Positions 12,501-24,881 of a stretch of 64,000 bases of DNA are shown in pieces (within the stretch, counting starts at the first letter, position 1; each line of letters opens with the position of its first letter). Source of the DNA: Parasponia andersonii (Eukaryota > Streptophyta > Magnoliopsida > Rosales > Cannabaceae); contig JXTB01000018.1 in NCBI GenBank assembly GCA_002914805.1, positions 331,030 to 395,029 of the forward strand, in the 5' to 3' direction. The notes under the pieces are model-generated. The model ran no database searches and was not told the DNA's origin. It was given only the letters and a program-made list of their open reading frames with translations. A program made the translations under genes and the position numbers.

Positions 12501-13587
12501 TTATGTGTCGATGAAGAAAAAATACACTAAATTATGAGGGAAATTTACGAAGGAATATGCGGAAACCATTCAGAGGGGCAGGCACTTGCGAACAAGGTTC
12601 TCAGACAAGGGTATTTTTGGCCAACTATGAAGAAAAATACAATGGAATTTGCTAGGAGGTGTGACAAATGTCAACGATTTGTGACTACTCCTAGAATGCC
12701 ACATGTACCACTAACTCCAATGACTAGTTTATGGCCATTTGTAGTATGGAGAACTGATATTATCGGAATGCTTCCATTGGTACGAGGTGGATTAAAGTAT
12801 GCAGTAGTCGCAGTCGATTATTTCACCAAGTGGACAGAAGCTGAAGTCTTGAGTACCATTTCTGCGAAGAAGATGATAGATTTTGTTTACAAATCTATAA
12901 TCTGCTATTATGGTATACCGATAATTTCTGATAATGGGAAATAATTTGACTGCTATGAGTTCCGTAATTTCTACGACAACTTAGGCATCAAGAAGAATTT
13001 CTCTGCTGTTGTTCATCCACAAGCCAATGGGCAGGTCGAAGCTATAAACAAGATAATTAAACAGAACATAAAGATAAAGCTAGAAGAGTACAAAGGAGCT
13101 TGGCCAGAAGTACTCCCTGAAGTATTATGGGCTTATCGCACCACTCAACGAACCACTACGGGAAAGAGTCTATTCTCTTTAGCTTATGGATACTAAGTAA
13201 TGGTACCAGTAGAAATTGGTGCGAGCTCTCTACGACGATCTACCTATGAACAAGATCAGAATAATGCGCTAATGAGGATTGAGCTCGATCTTTTAGAAGA
13301 AAGGCACGAGCAGTCTCAGCTTCGGATCGCATCATATCAACAGCGCACTGCTCGATATTATAACTCTAAAGTCAAAAGAAGGGTATTTGAAGTTGGTGAT
13401 CTTATTCTTCGATAAGTTCTATCTAATAATAAAGGGCACAATGCTGGTGTATTTAGACCTTCTTGGGAAGGACCATATGTTATTGATGCCGTCATTCAAC
13501 CTGGGACATATAAGTTAGCTCGCACTGGTAGACAAAAGATCGAGTATGCTTGGAATGCAGAATAACTTCGTCGTTATTATCAGTAAA
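9571..13587 (+). pseudogene. pol of the Tat-like element: protease, RT, RNase H, second RNase H, integrase (decayed)
   Basis: The reading frame continues from gag. An IFGGPHVGG linker is followed by an aspartic protease with VDNGSTVDILY (about 9840-9880). Reverse transcriptase occupies about 10450-11180 with FVDAYSGYSQI, MPFGLINAGATYQ and the catalytic YVDD at about 11023. The RT/RNase H connection runs 11230-11640. A second RNase H with KLYVDGSSN and FPASNNETEYE begins near 11880, and its frame shifts at about 12105. Integrase begins about 12530: an HHCC zinc-binding region (CGNH, CDKCQ) and a D,D,E core (TDIIG, SDNG, GQVEAINK). At least nine in-frame stops (for example 10258, 11101, 11506, 12528, 12942, 13195, 13412) prevent expression. 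No chromodomain is visible at the C terminus, as expected for the Tat group. Confidence 0.88.
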
Positions 13588-13638
13588 TCTTCATGTATAT
13601 CTCCATGTATTTTCAACGACCTTGGGGGCATCTTGTAT

Positions 13639-13765
13639 TCGTTATTCGTCATTCGTCGCATTCATCAATAAAGTTGTCTTCTTGTTATTCGTCATTCATC
13701 GCATTCATCAATAAAGATGTCTTCTTATTATTCTTCATTCATCAATAAGGATGTCTTTTCTTCGA
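13639..13765. repeat. Three short tandem copies downstream of pol
   Basis: A unit of about 45 bp containing TTCATCAATAAAGATGTCTT is repeated three times, with ATTCGTCATTC-type spacers. It lies in the untranslated part of the Tat-like element just after the end of pol. Confidence 0.7.
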
Positions 13766-14395
13766 TTATTCAATTTGGTTCATCTTTTATAGTTTTATGA
13801 CAGTCTTCGAATACCATAAAATTCGGGGGGCAGTGGGATCAGAATGTTATCTCCTACTTGCTTCCTAAGAGACTATGCAAACGTCCATTTAGAGGGGTTG
13901 GAATTTTAGATAGCCGAATTTCTAAAATTTCTTAAAATCTTAGAATTTTCTCCTCGCTTCATGCCATAGCATGTCGTATTATGCAATTTCCCTCCTCGAA
14001 CAACAAAGTAACTAAGCAAAATATTCATTGTTCGATGTGATATATTGCTATATTATATTTTGCCATGGAACTTTTGAAAAACAGTATTGAGTTTGCATCA
14101 CTCATACTTACTGTTTTCTTAAGCGACCTAACCTATCCTAACACTTAAAACCTGTTTTAAGTTAGTTGGATTCGAATCGCAATAGCGTACCGATCAGTCA
14201 CCTAGTGATTGACTACTTGGTTAAATTATGCATCTTTATATTACAATGCAGTGTTTTAATTGTTTTGCAGGAATAAACGTCTGACAAGAAAGCATCCATT
14301 GATAAAGGCTCGCACCTGTATGCAAGCAAAGTATTACAAAAAAAAAGGGACCAAGCCCGCATTGTTCTGAAACTTTAAAAATATATATATACAAT
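13766..14395. other. Non-coding spacer inside the Tat-like element
   Basis: Sequence between the pol end and the end of the antisense ORF. A GGGGGG-containing purine patch at 13825-13833 could be an extra internal polypurine tract. No coding sequence was seen. Confidence 0.35.
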
Positions 14396-16544
14396 CTATG
14401 CAGATATGCTCGCTCCACCATCTCTAGTTTTGGCAGCTTCGGCTTCCTTCCAACTCTGGACAAGCTCAACCATATCTTCACCAAGAATAGAAAAGTCGAA
14501 ATCCGGATGCTCGCAGAAGATATTGTATATTATGGTCGATGAGGCAATATCACTAGCTTTTTCTTCGAGCTCCTTACCTTCAGTGGCCTTGAACTCTTCT
14601 ATAGCCTTGTGAACCGCCTTTGATGTCGCCTCCCTCAGAATATCCGGATGCTCAGAGATAGTCTTCTCAAGTTCTTTAATTTTTTCCTCGAGCTTCTCTT
14701 TTTCAAGCTTTTCCTTGGCCAGACCCTCGCGCAATTGCTGATTCTCCAACTCAAAGGATTTTTTCTCTTCCTCGCGAGCTTTCTCTGAGTACTCGAATGC
14801 TTGGGTTATTTCTTCGAATTTTTTGGCCTTTTCCATGCATTCAAGGATCGGGTCATGCATCAAAACAGCAGCTACAGCGGTCTAAAAATATAACATACAT
14901 CAATACCAGAAAAGTGCATTGAAGAGTGAAGATAGAAGATGCTTACGTTTGCCAACATCCTCATTACAGAACTGAAGGTGACCTTGGCTGGTCATCACTT
15001 CATCTTCTCCCAGCCATCCTCAGAAGTGAAACGGTCGATAACGGCCATGCTTATGCCAGCTTTTTCTGGTAGTCGGCGAAGGAGTGCGAAAAGCTCCTTG
15101 TCCTTATCAGACTGGCTCGGTCCCTCAGAAGAAGTGGCTGTCTCCTTGGATGGCCCAGGTTGGTTTGTAGTTTTTGGAGGTTGAGGAGGAGGCAAGCTTA
15201 TTGGGATATCCTTGAAGGTGACTTTTCATTTCTTTGAAGTGTCAACCTTCTCTTTTCCTTTTGTCGAAGAAGGGGATGTGCTCTCTGGTGTCTTAGACTT
15301 TGCCATTGATCTGAGAGTTGAAAGCGGTGCTCACAGTCCGCTGCCAATTACTATTTTTGTACAAATATGATTAGTTAGCATGTAAGGTGTATAATGCAAC
15401 AAAAAGAAAAGAAAAATAACTACCTTCTTACTGCTGAGAAATTGATGGCAATGCAGCTTCTGAAGACGATGGCTCTGAGACAGTAGGAGTGGCAGGTGCT
15501 TTTCGTTTCCTGGGTTTGGAAGATGAGGCACCTTTTCCTTCTGTTTCCTCGGCTTTTTCTTTGAGTTCGAGGGTTTGGTTGGATGGTTGGTAGAATCTGG
15601 AAAAGTGGCTCCCCTTGGAAGCAGTCTGCAAGCAACTAAGTTCTTAGTCGTCCCAAGCCTCTTCCAATCAAATTCTTCGATCAGAAGGTTATTTATTTTA
15701 TATACCATTGCGAGCTACTCCTTGGAGAGTCTTGGTCATTTCCTATTATCTGTGATAATATATGAATGCGATCAGAATAATATATTTATGTAGAGAAAGT
15801 AATAAGCTGAAAGTCACCTATCAGGATTTTGAAAGAAGCCGTTATCTGTGTAGTCAAAGTGGAAAAATGAATTTTTCCATTTTCTCATGTTGTTGCGGAC
15901 CCCGTAGATAGTTTTTATTGCTTGGTTCGACCACTTACTCGCATAGAAGAAGCTGAAATCTGATGGATTTGATTTCACTTAGTAGAACTAAGCGAACTCT
16001 TCAGGTGAGTGGGGGCTTCTAAACCTAATTTATGGTATAATATATACAGACCTACCATATATCTATATGTGTTTAGGGTTAGTTGAAAAGGGACGACTCC
16101 ATAATAATCGACGATTGATTTTATGTATGGATGAAGTGGGAGGTGGACACCATATCTGAGAACTGCTTCTGAGAATGAGGCAATTCTGTGAGGAGGTGTG
16201 TATAGTCGATTGAACTCTATGGGAAGGCGAAGATGGACGTCGATTTTGTAGTTGCATACGATCTTTCTGAACTTGTTTGTTGAACAACTCGTCTTTACAT
16301 TGGTATATGACCAATCTCCCTCTACATAGTGATAACCCGTTGCAAATACAGGGGCATCCTTGATATGCCGAGGCCATTGGTCTTGAGGGAGGTTGCCTAT
16401 GTGAGGACTACTTTGCCTGACCCTAATTATTTCTACTTCAGGTTCTGGCTCAAGATAGTCTTCGAGGTTTATAGAGCTAATGCTTGTATTGGAAGATTCT
16501 CCTGAGAATGCATTCCCCTCCCTAAAATCCTCACTACTAGACAT
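14396..16544 (-). pseudogene. Antisense multi-exon ORF of the Tat-like element, putative gypsy-type transposon domain plus coiled coil
   Basis: Encoded opposite to gag-pol, between pol and the 3' LTR. The first exon (16544 to about 15818) starts MSSSEDFREG and contains VLRYGVHLPLHPYIKSIVDY, followed by a GVVPFQLTLN..Y..VGLYILYHKLGLE segment. This resembles the plant domain named putative gypsy type transposon (PF04195). It has in-frame stops just before the donor-like AG|GTGACT. A middle part (about 15715-15428) encodes a Ser/Pro/Lys-rich linker, another starts near 15305, and the last exon (14881-14396) encodes a strongly charged coiled coil (EKLEKEKLEEKIKELEKT). A 65-bp interval at 14882-14946 has GT..AG ends. 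Such antisense ORFs are known in Tat/Ogre/Retand-type elements, and their function is unknown. Exon limits here are inferred. Confidence 0.72.
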
Positions 16545-17562
16545 CTGAAAGAAGAAATATGGGACAGGTTTAGTCCTATACGAGCATCAGGGATCTTTGC
16601 AATATATGAGCAGTTTGGGGCCACAAATCCTAAGATTGCATCGATAAGCTGTTCATTGAATTTTTTCTAATCGATTTACGAATTTATTAAAAAATATTCG
16701 AGCAACTCTTCGATAATTCGTCACTCGACTGATTTTAGTTTTCAAATATCAGGATTTCAGATCCTAAATTTCTCCTATGGGTTCATCTATCAATCATCTA
16801 AAAAACTTATTCTATAAATTCCTATTTTTCAGTCCATCAGAATGTGGGGATGGTTTTATATTCAGGGTATTTAGGTTCTACGATTTGTCTATGTCTAGAA
16901 ATAAGCTCTGTAAATGAGGGTTTTTTGAAAAATCAAAGAACAATAGGAGAGAGAGAGGATATATACTAACCTTTCTTCGAAGACTGAGGAACTGAGATGT
17001 TGTCTAAAAGATTATGGTGATAACTTCATCGGAGAAGATGATGAATTACTGCGAGCTGCAAAATAGAAAATGACGCCGGGAAGATTTGCCTTATGGACAC
17101 TTTGGATTTCAGAAGTGAGAGAAATAGGAGGCGATAGGGTTCGAGTTTTGAAGAAGAGGCGGATGGATTTTTGATATATATATGTCTCAAGCATCATCAA
17201 ATCTCAGCCGTAGATCAAGGCATTTAACTTTCAGATCTAAAGGCCGAAATTCACGCGGGAGTGAATTTTCTGAAATTAAATCAGTATCTTTTCAAAATTT
17301 GAAATGTCTTGATTTAAGACAATAGCTGGTATCATTGTTATCATCATGTCTGCTCAAGAACAGAAAAGTCTCCTTGAGTTTTGCTATTCTTCTGAGAAAA
17401 TGTGACACGTGGTTGCATCTGTCAGGAAAAAGCGTGGTTATGAAAAGATGGGATTTGAGAACTGGCAACTCTTCGAAAATCTCAAGATTATATCATGATG
17501 TCGCATTTTTTAAGCTCACACTTATCAGAGAAGGAAGATCCATTTTGTCCTAAAGAACTAAT
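16545..17562. other. Region between antisense ORF and 3' LTR
   Basis: Probably the promoter and leader of the antisense ORF followed by unassigned retroelement sequence. Short frames on both strands (17012-17200, 17335-17553) have no recognisable motifs. Confidence 0.4.
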
Positions 17563-17577
17563 GGAGCTGGGGGGTAA
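17563..17577 (+). other. Polypurine tract of the Tat-like element
   Basis: GGAGCTGGGGGGTAA lies immediately before the 3' LTR start at 17579, the expected place for the plus-strand primer. Confidence 0.65.
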
Positions 17578-17578
17578 T

Positions 17579-18220
17579 TGTTGTGCAGTCTAAAATCTAT
17601 ATGTTGGCCAATGCTAAAAAGGGAAAGTTAGCGACCAAGTGGACGTGTCAGGTCGCATGAGAATTTTCTTGATCAAAGAGAGACCTTCTCCGAGTAAGTT
17701 AAGTGTGTCCTCCTCTGAATGAGTTAAATGCGATCAGTATGAAAAGAAAACTAGATCAAACTTCATCAAGCGGGTAATCTACAAAGAAAGGGAAACAAAA
17801 GTTTCTCTTCAAAGATCGACCAATTGTTTCATTTAAGTTATTACCCAGTTATATTGTTACTCAAATTATATTTTCTGATTACACACTTACCCATTTTCAC
17901 AATTGGGAAACATTGAGCTATCCTCACCTATATAAGGGGAGTTCAATGCTACTGTGGGGGATCTTCTTCTTTTTTAGAACTTGGAGACTCTCTTTTACTT
18001 TCTGGACACACTCTGTACTCTCGACTCTCACTTTGAAACTTAACAAAACTCTTGTAATTCTCCAGAAAATAAAAAAAAAAATGGATGTAGGCTCATCTTT
18101 TTTGGGCTGAACCACTATAAAATTCTTGTTTCTTTACTTGCTTTGATTTATCAACCCCTTTCACAACAAGCCACATCTTGTAATTTCCTAAACTCATTAT
18201 TGGCAAAACCTTCGTAAACA
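17579..18220 (+). repeat. 3' LTR of the Tat-like element
   Basis: 642 bp, beginning TGTTGTGCAG and ending TAAACA, followed by the TCTAT target duplication. It matches the 5' LTR with scattered substitutions and about 40 bp of indel difference, so the insertion is not recent. TATATAA lies at 17929-17935. Confidence 0.9.
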
Positions 18221-19102
18221 TCTATATTACCAAATTGTGTTGTACATTATAATAATCATTTTACGTGCCTATTGACTTTTTTGCCACCAGTTATTGAAGG
18301 ACAATTACATTTTTGTTCTGAATATATACATCATAAATTTCGGCACTTAAAAATCCAATAAAGGAAACCTCTTATTACACGTTACCAACTTCAATTCTAT
18401 AATTTTAGTGGGACATTTTAGTGGGACCTTATTAGCTACTCATAATAATTAACGTGCGGGACCCATTGTACTTTTATGGGTGTGACTAGTCCCATTTTTT
18501 AAGATAAAAAAATAGGACTAGATTTTTGAAATTTGTTATTCTATTATTATTTACGTGGTTAAATTTGCATGTTAACTGGGCTAAATCAGTTGGTATAAAG
18601 TTTTAAGTATATATGTGTGGGTTTAAAAAGTCAGAAGTTCAAATTTTGATAATGTAAGTGCATGATATTTTTCTTTAAATTTATAGTAAGTGGTGGTTAT
18701 TAGTTAAACCCAATTTTTAAAAATATATATGTGATTAAATTTGCATAAATTATGTTAGACATTGCCAAACTGTACCGTCTTTTCTTATTTAATGATAAAG
18801 AAATAGCACTTCTTGTCCTAAATTAGTAGTAATCCTTTGGAGTGTGTTACCATTATATGCTCTATATTACATATTAATATTGTGTTGTACATTATAATAA
18901 TCATTTCACCACTTGTTCATAGACAAAATGACAATTACAATTTTGTCCTAAAATATATACATTATAAATTTTCCACTTTTTGGCACTTAAAAATCCGATA
19001 AAAGAAACCTCCTATTACATGTTAACAATTTAACTTTTAAAATTTTAATGGGACCTTATTAGCTTTTCATAATAATTATTACACGGGATCTATTGTACTT
19101 TT
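18221..19102. repeat. Continuation of the host repeat, present as two units
   Basis: Sequence from TCTATATTAC at 18221 to about 18500 is the right half of the unit cut at 7134. A second copy of the whole unit occupies about 18520-19102: the segments TGTTGTACATTATAATAATC, CACTTAAAAATCCRATAAA and GGGACCTTATTAGCT occur in both. The second copy is itself cut at 19102 by the LINE and resumes after 25092 with ATACTTTTGGGGTGTGACTAG. It is non-coding. Confidence 0.75.
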
Positions 19103-19226
19103 TTTTGGCAAGCCTCAACAGAACGAGGGAAAATATATTAAAAGAGAAAGAAAAAGAAGTGACACCAAGTTAGAGGAGAGCATAAACCTGACCTCTCAAG
19201 ACAAAGAAACAAAAAGAGAAATAAAA

Positions 19227-20475
19227 TTAGCAAAATCGATAATTAGGCTTCGCATTACAATCGTCGTAAACAAAAGATAAAATAAAAGATCGAGCGGACC
19301 ACCACCAAGTAGGACCAATAAAGGAAGGAGTACGAGAAGCTAAAGAATCAGCTACACGATTACTCTCACGATAGATATGAGTGACTACAAATTCCATATT
19401 AGCAATATACCCCAATGCCTTACACCAAGTTAATTTCCAACAGAAAGGAACTTTAAGAGAACAAACCAATAGAAGAGAAACCACATGGACAGAATTACTC
19501 TCTAGTCAGAGATACTTCCATCTATATTTCTAAACAAAATCAATCGCATGAACTGCCACTGCCAATTCTATCTCAAAAGCATAACTAGTTCCTAAAGGAA
19601 TAGAGAAACATTTGCAAACAAATCCTCTATGAGTCTAAAACACCCCTGAACACCCAGAAGGACCTGGTGAGCCATAAGCAAAACCATCAGTATTAATCTT
19701 AATCCAGGATAGAGGAGGAAGTCTCCATATAACTTCTACAGTAATTGACGCATTTTGAGGCTTACCTTTGATCCAAAACTCTCGCAAAATTAAGAGATTG
19801 GTTAAAGAGTTAAACAAAAGCCAGAAACTAGAGACTCAGCTTTTCTAATAAGATGCCATAAGAAAATAAATGCTGAAGAGATAGATAGTTTTTTATCTTC
19901 AAAAATTGCTAAATTCTGAACATGCCATATAATTCGAAAAATAGAGACCAAACCGACTTTCCAAAAAGCTCTAAGTTAGGGGGTTAAATGAGCAAAGTTG
20001 CACTTTATCTCAAAGATACCCCCACAAAGCCCTCTAGAAAGACTAGAGTGCGAAATAATACGGACAGGGCCAACCAAAGTGGCATAACAAAAGTACTATC
20101 GAGGAACAAATATGACGAGTCCTCTATTAAGGAATGGTAGAAACAATAACAAGACAGAAATTGATAGGCTTGCCTCATCAAAGAAGATGCAGTAAGAAGT
20201 TGATTACGAAGAGTCCTCCAAAGTAAAACCGACCTCGAAGGAGGGACGAAGGAAGACCAAATATGCTTTTCCTCAGAGCAAGCAATTAGAGAATCGGAAA
20301 GAGAGGCATAAGCATCAGAGTAGGTAATCGTACCATCCAAAGAACCCATCCAATGCAATGCATCCGGGCCATCTAAAATTACAACTAACTTAATAACATC
20401 AACTATTCCCAGAATACGATCTGTTAAGGTTGAAGGAAGAGACCAACTTGAATCCGTTAAAAAATTTCTAACCAA
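19227..20475 (-). pseudogene. LINE C-terminal part: zinc-binding RVT region and RNase H (decayed)
   Basis: On the minus strand, 20475-20005 holds the zf-RVT type segment (IWSSFVPPSRSVLLWRTLRN). RNase H follows at 19817-19635 with WIKINTDGFAYGS and PSGCSGVF, and at 19484-19227 with the C-terminal FVVTHIYRESNRVADSLA motif. Frames are broken between these pieces. A 43-bp direct duplication lies at about 20449-20536. Confidence 0.8.
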
Positions 20476-20869
20476 ACTCTCAAATAGAAACTTGAATCCG
20501 TTAAAAAATTTCTAACCAAACTCTCAAATAGAGGATCAAGAAATGTAGAAGAAGATATCAAATCAAACAGCGGGGAACCCAACCAATTATCAGTTCAGAA
20601 TTTGACTTTAGAATATCGTCCAACCAGCCAATGAGATTTTTCACGAAGATCTTGACATAAAGGGCCTAATGGAGGATTTAATCTAATATTTGAAATCTCC
20701 ATTACTCATATGCTCAGAGATAAGAAAATAAATCAGAATCAACAGTCACCACTCTCCAAGCGAACCTTTTAAGAAGGGCTTTCTTGAGCAAGGATAAGTT
20801 ATGAAGACCTAAACCACGCTCTTTTTTAGGCTGATAACATTTCTTCCATAAGACTTGGACCGACTTCTT

Positions 20870-22353
20870 TTAGAGAATAGAATCCGACCAAATAAAATTT
20901 TGAATTGCCTTTGTCATTTTACTTAGCAAAGAACTTGGCCTTCTATATATCTGAAAAGAATGAAGAAGTGAACCATAGATCATAAAACTAACCAGAGTAA
21001 CTATGCTAGTGAAAGAGAGAGACAACCCCATCCAACAACGAAATCGAGCCAATAAACTATCCATCCAAGGAGTCAATCACCGCTGACAAGGAGTTCTCAC
21101 AAATAAAAGAATCCCCAAATAGTGCAACGACTCATCACTTCGCTTCATATCATAGAAATTAAATCCTTAATTTAGACAGGGGAAATAAATAGATATTTGA
21201 CTTATCTCAATTAACTAATTGACCCTAAAGAGACCCATACAACTCAAAAGCCGAATGAAAAACTCATAGATTCTTTGGAGAAACTCGACAGAAAATAAGA
21301 ACATCATCTGTATACAAAAAGTGGGTTAAAATACTCTTATCACGACATGGAGAAAGAAAATCAGTAGCTCTTATACTGAAAAGATGAGTTAAATAGTGAC
21401 TCAAAAAGTCCTCTACAGGGCAAAAAAGGAGAGGGGAGAGAGGATCACCTTGCCTTACTTTACGAGAGCATAAAAAGTAACCATAGGGAGCCCCATCAAG
21501 AAGGACCAAAATACAAGCAGAACCAAAGATAGCCCAGAAAGTGAAGGTAGATAAAAAACCAAAGAACATGAGGACCTCCAGAACAAAAGCCCAACTAATA
21601 GAGTTAAAAGCTTTGCGAATGTCGATTTTTAAAGCAACATGAAAACTAAAAGCCGATTTGCTTATAGAGTTAAGACACTCTAAGGCTCCCAAAATACAAT
21701 CACCTATCTGTATACCTTGCACAAACCCAAACTGATTCAAAGAGATAATTCAAAAACTAATAGGTCCAAGTCTAGTAGCAAGAATCTTAGTGATATCCTT
21801 GAAGAAGAATTTCCCTAAAGCTATAGGTCGAAATTGCTCAATTTTATTTGCCTCGGTAACCTTAGGATAAGGACTATAAAATTAGAATTAACAAAAAGAT
21901 ATATCTTACCGGTATGAAAAAACTCCTGGACTTATAAGACAAAATCATTACCTATAATAAGCCAGCAAAAACGGAAAATCTCTCAGTGTAGCCATCTGGA
22001 CTAGGCGCACTAGAGGGATCCATATCAAAAATAATGTTTCTAATTTCTTGCTCAAGGAGAAGACTCAACAAGCAAGCATTATCCTATTGGGTAACCAAAG
22101 TGGGAACATGCTCCCGAATAATAGAGAAGTCATTTGGAGAATGATTCGGCTCAGAAAATAGAGAAGCATAAAAGTCAATAGCAATACGACCTGGATTAGT
22201 CATAATCTCATCATTAATAATCAAAGAAGACAATGGCTTGTTAACTTTATATCTCTTAAGGGTCGTATGATCCCCTCCTTCTAACCAACAAATTCGAAAC
22301 TTGTCTCTTAGAAAAGAATCATGCAGGGTTAAAGTATTATTCAAAGCAGCCAA
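20870..22353 (-). pseudogene. LINE reverse transcriptase (decayed)
   Basis: Minus-strand frames carry RT motifs in order: NKPLSSLIINDEIMTNP upstream (22353-22084); then QFGFVQGIQIGDCILGALE; KIDIRKAFNSISWAF; RQGDPLSPLLF; and the catalytic FLYTDDVLIFCR (21740-21264), where YTDD occupies the Y/FxDD site. A further thumb-like piece lies at 21076-20870. Stops separate the pieces. Confidence 0.87.
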
Positions 22354-22474
22354 AGCATCAACCTCTTCCTAAGAAAATCTCCTCAGAAAAGCCTTCGATT
22401 TGAAACCTATTCTGAATTTCCATAACCTTATCCGTAGCTATGGTAACTCTGGTAGACAAATTACAAACAACTTC

Positions 22475-23230
22475 CTAATTCCAAGCATGAAAAGAAGCTT
22501 TGAGGAGTTTGAGTTTCTGTAAAAGACGAAAGGTGGGGCCTTGAAGTCTAAGAAGACTAGACATCAGAAACCAAATCGAAGAAGGTGAGGTCATCCACCC
22601 AAAGATTCTGAAAATGAAAAGGTCGAGGACGAGGAGCTCTCGAATCTCTTCCAAATAGAAGAAGAGTACAGTGATCTGAATACAGACAAGGAAAAGTGCT
22701 ATAAGACATATTAGTCCAAAGATCAATAACCCAGATGTACATAAAGCTCTGTCTAAACGAGAGAGAACCATGCCCTTTGTTCCTCTACCAATCCTGGTGT
22801 AGAAAACACTCCTAGTGTCCAAATCAATAAGAGTGGAAGCACCCAAAAAACTAGCAAAGTCAAAACAAGAAATAGAGTATGTAGTACTTGTTATCTCATG
22901 AAAGGACAGAACAATATTAAAATCACTCAAAACACACTAAGTAGGAGCAGCCATGTCTAAAAGAGAACTCTAAAGCTCCTTTCTAGAAGAAGAAGAAGAA
23001 GCACTATAAACAAAAGAATAGCGAACTATTAATCTACCTACCACAACCTCAAGAGAGACATATTGAGAGTGATAACAGATGACCATCGAACTTTGAATTT
23101 TAATCGAAGCAAAAACCAAAATAGTAGAAGTGTCCACCTCATTAGTACAAACCAAAGACAAACTAAGACTAGTCCAAAAAAAGTCTAAAATAGCATTAAG
23201 AGAACAGAGTGGCTCAGCCAAACACACCAA
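22475..23230 (-). pseudogene. LINE apurinic-like endonuclease (decayed)
   Basis: Minus-strand 22930-22475 carries SDFN at the position of the usual GDFN, then SRLDRAL. An overlapping frame (22742-22557) carries SDHCTLLLF followed by PRPFHFQNLWVDD, all typical of plant L1 endonucleases. The two frames show that a frameshift has occurred. Upstream, 23230-22970 holds part of the N-terminal endonuclease fold. Confidence 0.8.
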
Positions 23231-23363
23231 ATTCGATTTATGACAAAGAAAAAAGTCTCGAATAGCTAATTAGGTACTCCTATTAAAAATATCTCTACAA
23301 TTCTAATAAATTACCTTCATTTGGAAATAAGTCGCTGAGTAACCTAAGGGGGTAACATCAGAG

Positions 23364-24881
23364 TCAAAGACCTTGAAAAGAGACATTCGCATTATTTTTA
23401 CCAGAAGGAGCCACATCAACTATTGCCCCATCTTTCTTGCAATAAATCATATTCAGATCAAAATCTTCTGCCATCTTAGAGCTAGAAAGTTTTCCTAGAG
23501 AATCTGGAGAGTTAGTACAATTCTTGGAACCATCAAGATCAGCCACAACATGAGGGTTTTAAGAAAGTCTATTAGTCTCACTAACGTCATCAATGCTCCT
23601 ACTAAGCTTTTTCTTTTCCTTTTCAAACTCGACCTTATTGTTTATCCCAAGAGTATTGACTAGAAGTGAAAAATAATTCTTAACAAGCACCTCCACTGAA
23701 TTAGTGACTAGTGCCTTAGTAGGAATAATATTAGATGAAACGACATAAGTAGGAATCTCTATAGCCTTGAGAGACTTAGTAATAGGTCTGTAAACTTGTT
23801 TACGAATTCTAGAACGTCCTCGAGTTATGTTAGAATCACTTTCGATAGACACCCTAACCTTTTTACCACACTTACAAGAAATAGCAGCATGACCAATAGT
23901 TTGACATATAGAGCAAAAGTGCAGTAGTCATTTGTACTCCAAAGGGATAAAAGAAACATTCACTACCAACTTCAACCATTAGAGAATCCGAAATGGGCTG
24001 AGATAAGTTAATATCAATAATAATTCTTACAAAATAGCCAAACTCACCTTTAAGTGTCATCTCATCAAATTGTATAGAAATACCAATTCAACGAGCCAAA
24101 TCAGAAAGGATTTGATGCTCCTAATAAACCTAAGGAAGCTCGTGAAAGCGAACCTAAATTTGTGTATTTGTAGAATTTTGAGAATTTGGATTAAAATTTG
24201 GGAACTAAGGTTTTAGGCGGAGGACCCCTAGTTTCAGATTTAAAAAACCCAAGCTCTAAACTCTACTCTTTTCCTCTTCTAAAAAAAGGAGAATGTGGAA
24301 AAATCCCCTTCCAAGGGATATCAAACTCAATTCTTTGCTCTTAAATTAGTAAGCTACCAACGAGAATCTCCCTTAGACAAAAATACTCTACCAATCAATG
24401 AATATTGACACATTTTTAAGTGTTTCTTCAATGCCAATTCATCCATTTTTACTTGTACATAATTGCCTTTAATGGTAGGCTTCGAAATGTTTGGAGCAAT
24501 GTTTGTAAGATGACTAGCTATATCTATCCCATTGAGGTTCACAATAGAAACATCAAATTGAGAGGAACTAATCACTTGGGCAAAAGAAGGTTTACTTCCT
24601 AAGTTAACACCCAAGCAAGTCTCTTCAATAACTTTAGATATAGAACTACCATGCAAAATAGATTGAGGAGCCAAAATTGAGATAGGACCAAAACTTGAAC
24701 ATTGAGGGAGTATCACGTTTGATTCATGATGAACTATAGTGGTAATGTATTTTTCGTGGAATAAAAAGATGTCTTTGTGACCCAAAATCTGATTCTCCAT
24801 GAAGGTCAAAGACAACAAGCATTCACAAATTGAAATAACGTGCAAGAACATGTGAGAAACGAAGCCAAACAACCAAACCAA
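23364..24881 (-). pseudogene. LINE ORF1 with DUF4283-like region and CCHC zinc knuckle (decayed)
   Basis: From 24881 leftwards: a region ending ALKKHLKMCQYSLIGRVFLS resembles the N-terminal part of the plant DUF4283 domain. After several stops, MTLKGEFGYFVRIIIDINLS (24060-24000) is its conserved C-terminal part. At about 23915-23874 a zinc knuckle CSICQTIGHAAISC fits C-x2-C-x4-H-x4-C. A basic Arg-rich stretch follows. This is the standard RNA-binding ORF1 of plant L1 elements. Confidence 0.8.

Larger units (their letters stand above)
7135..18220 (+). mobile_element. Ty3/gypsy LTR retrotransposon, Tat-like, nearly full length, inactive
   Basis: An 11.1-kb element flanked by a perfect 5-bp duplication TCTAT (7130-7134 and 18221-18225). 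It has two alignable LTRs, a primer-binding site, gag, and pol in the order protease, reverse transcriptase, RNase H, second RNase H, integrase (Ty3/gypsy order), and a long region between pol and the 3' LTR. The second RNase H domain after the RT/RNase H block and an antisense ORF region downstream of pol are hallmarks of the Tat group (Tat, Ogre, Retand types). Numerous in-frame stops, two or more frameshifts and diverged LTRs show that it is old and inactive. Confidence 0.9.
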
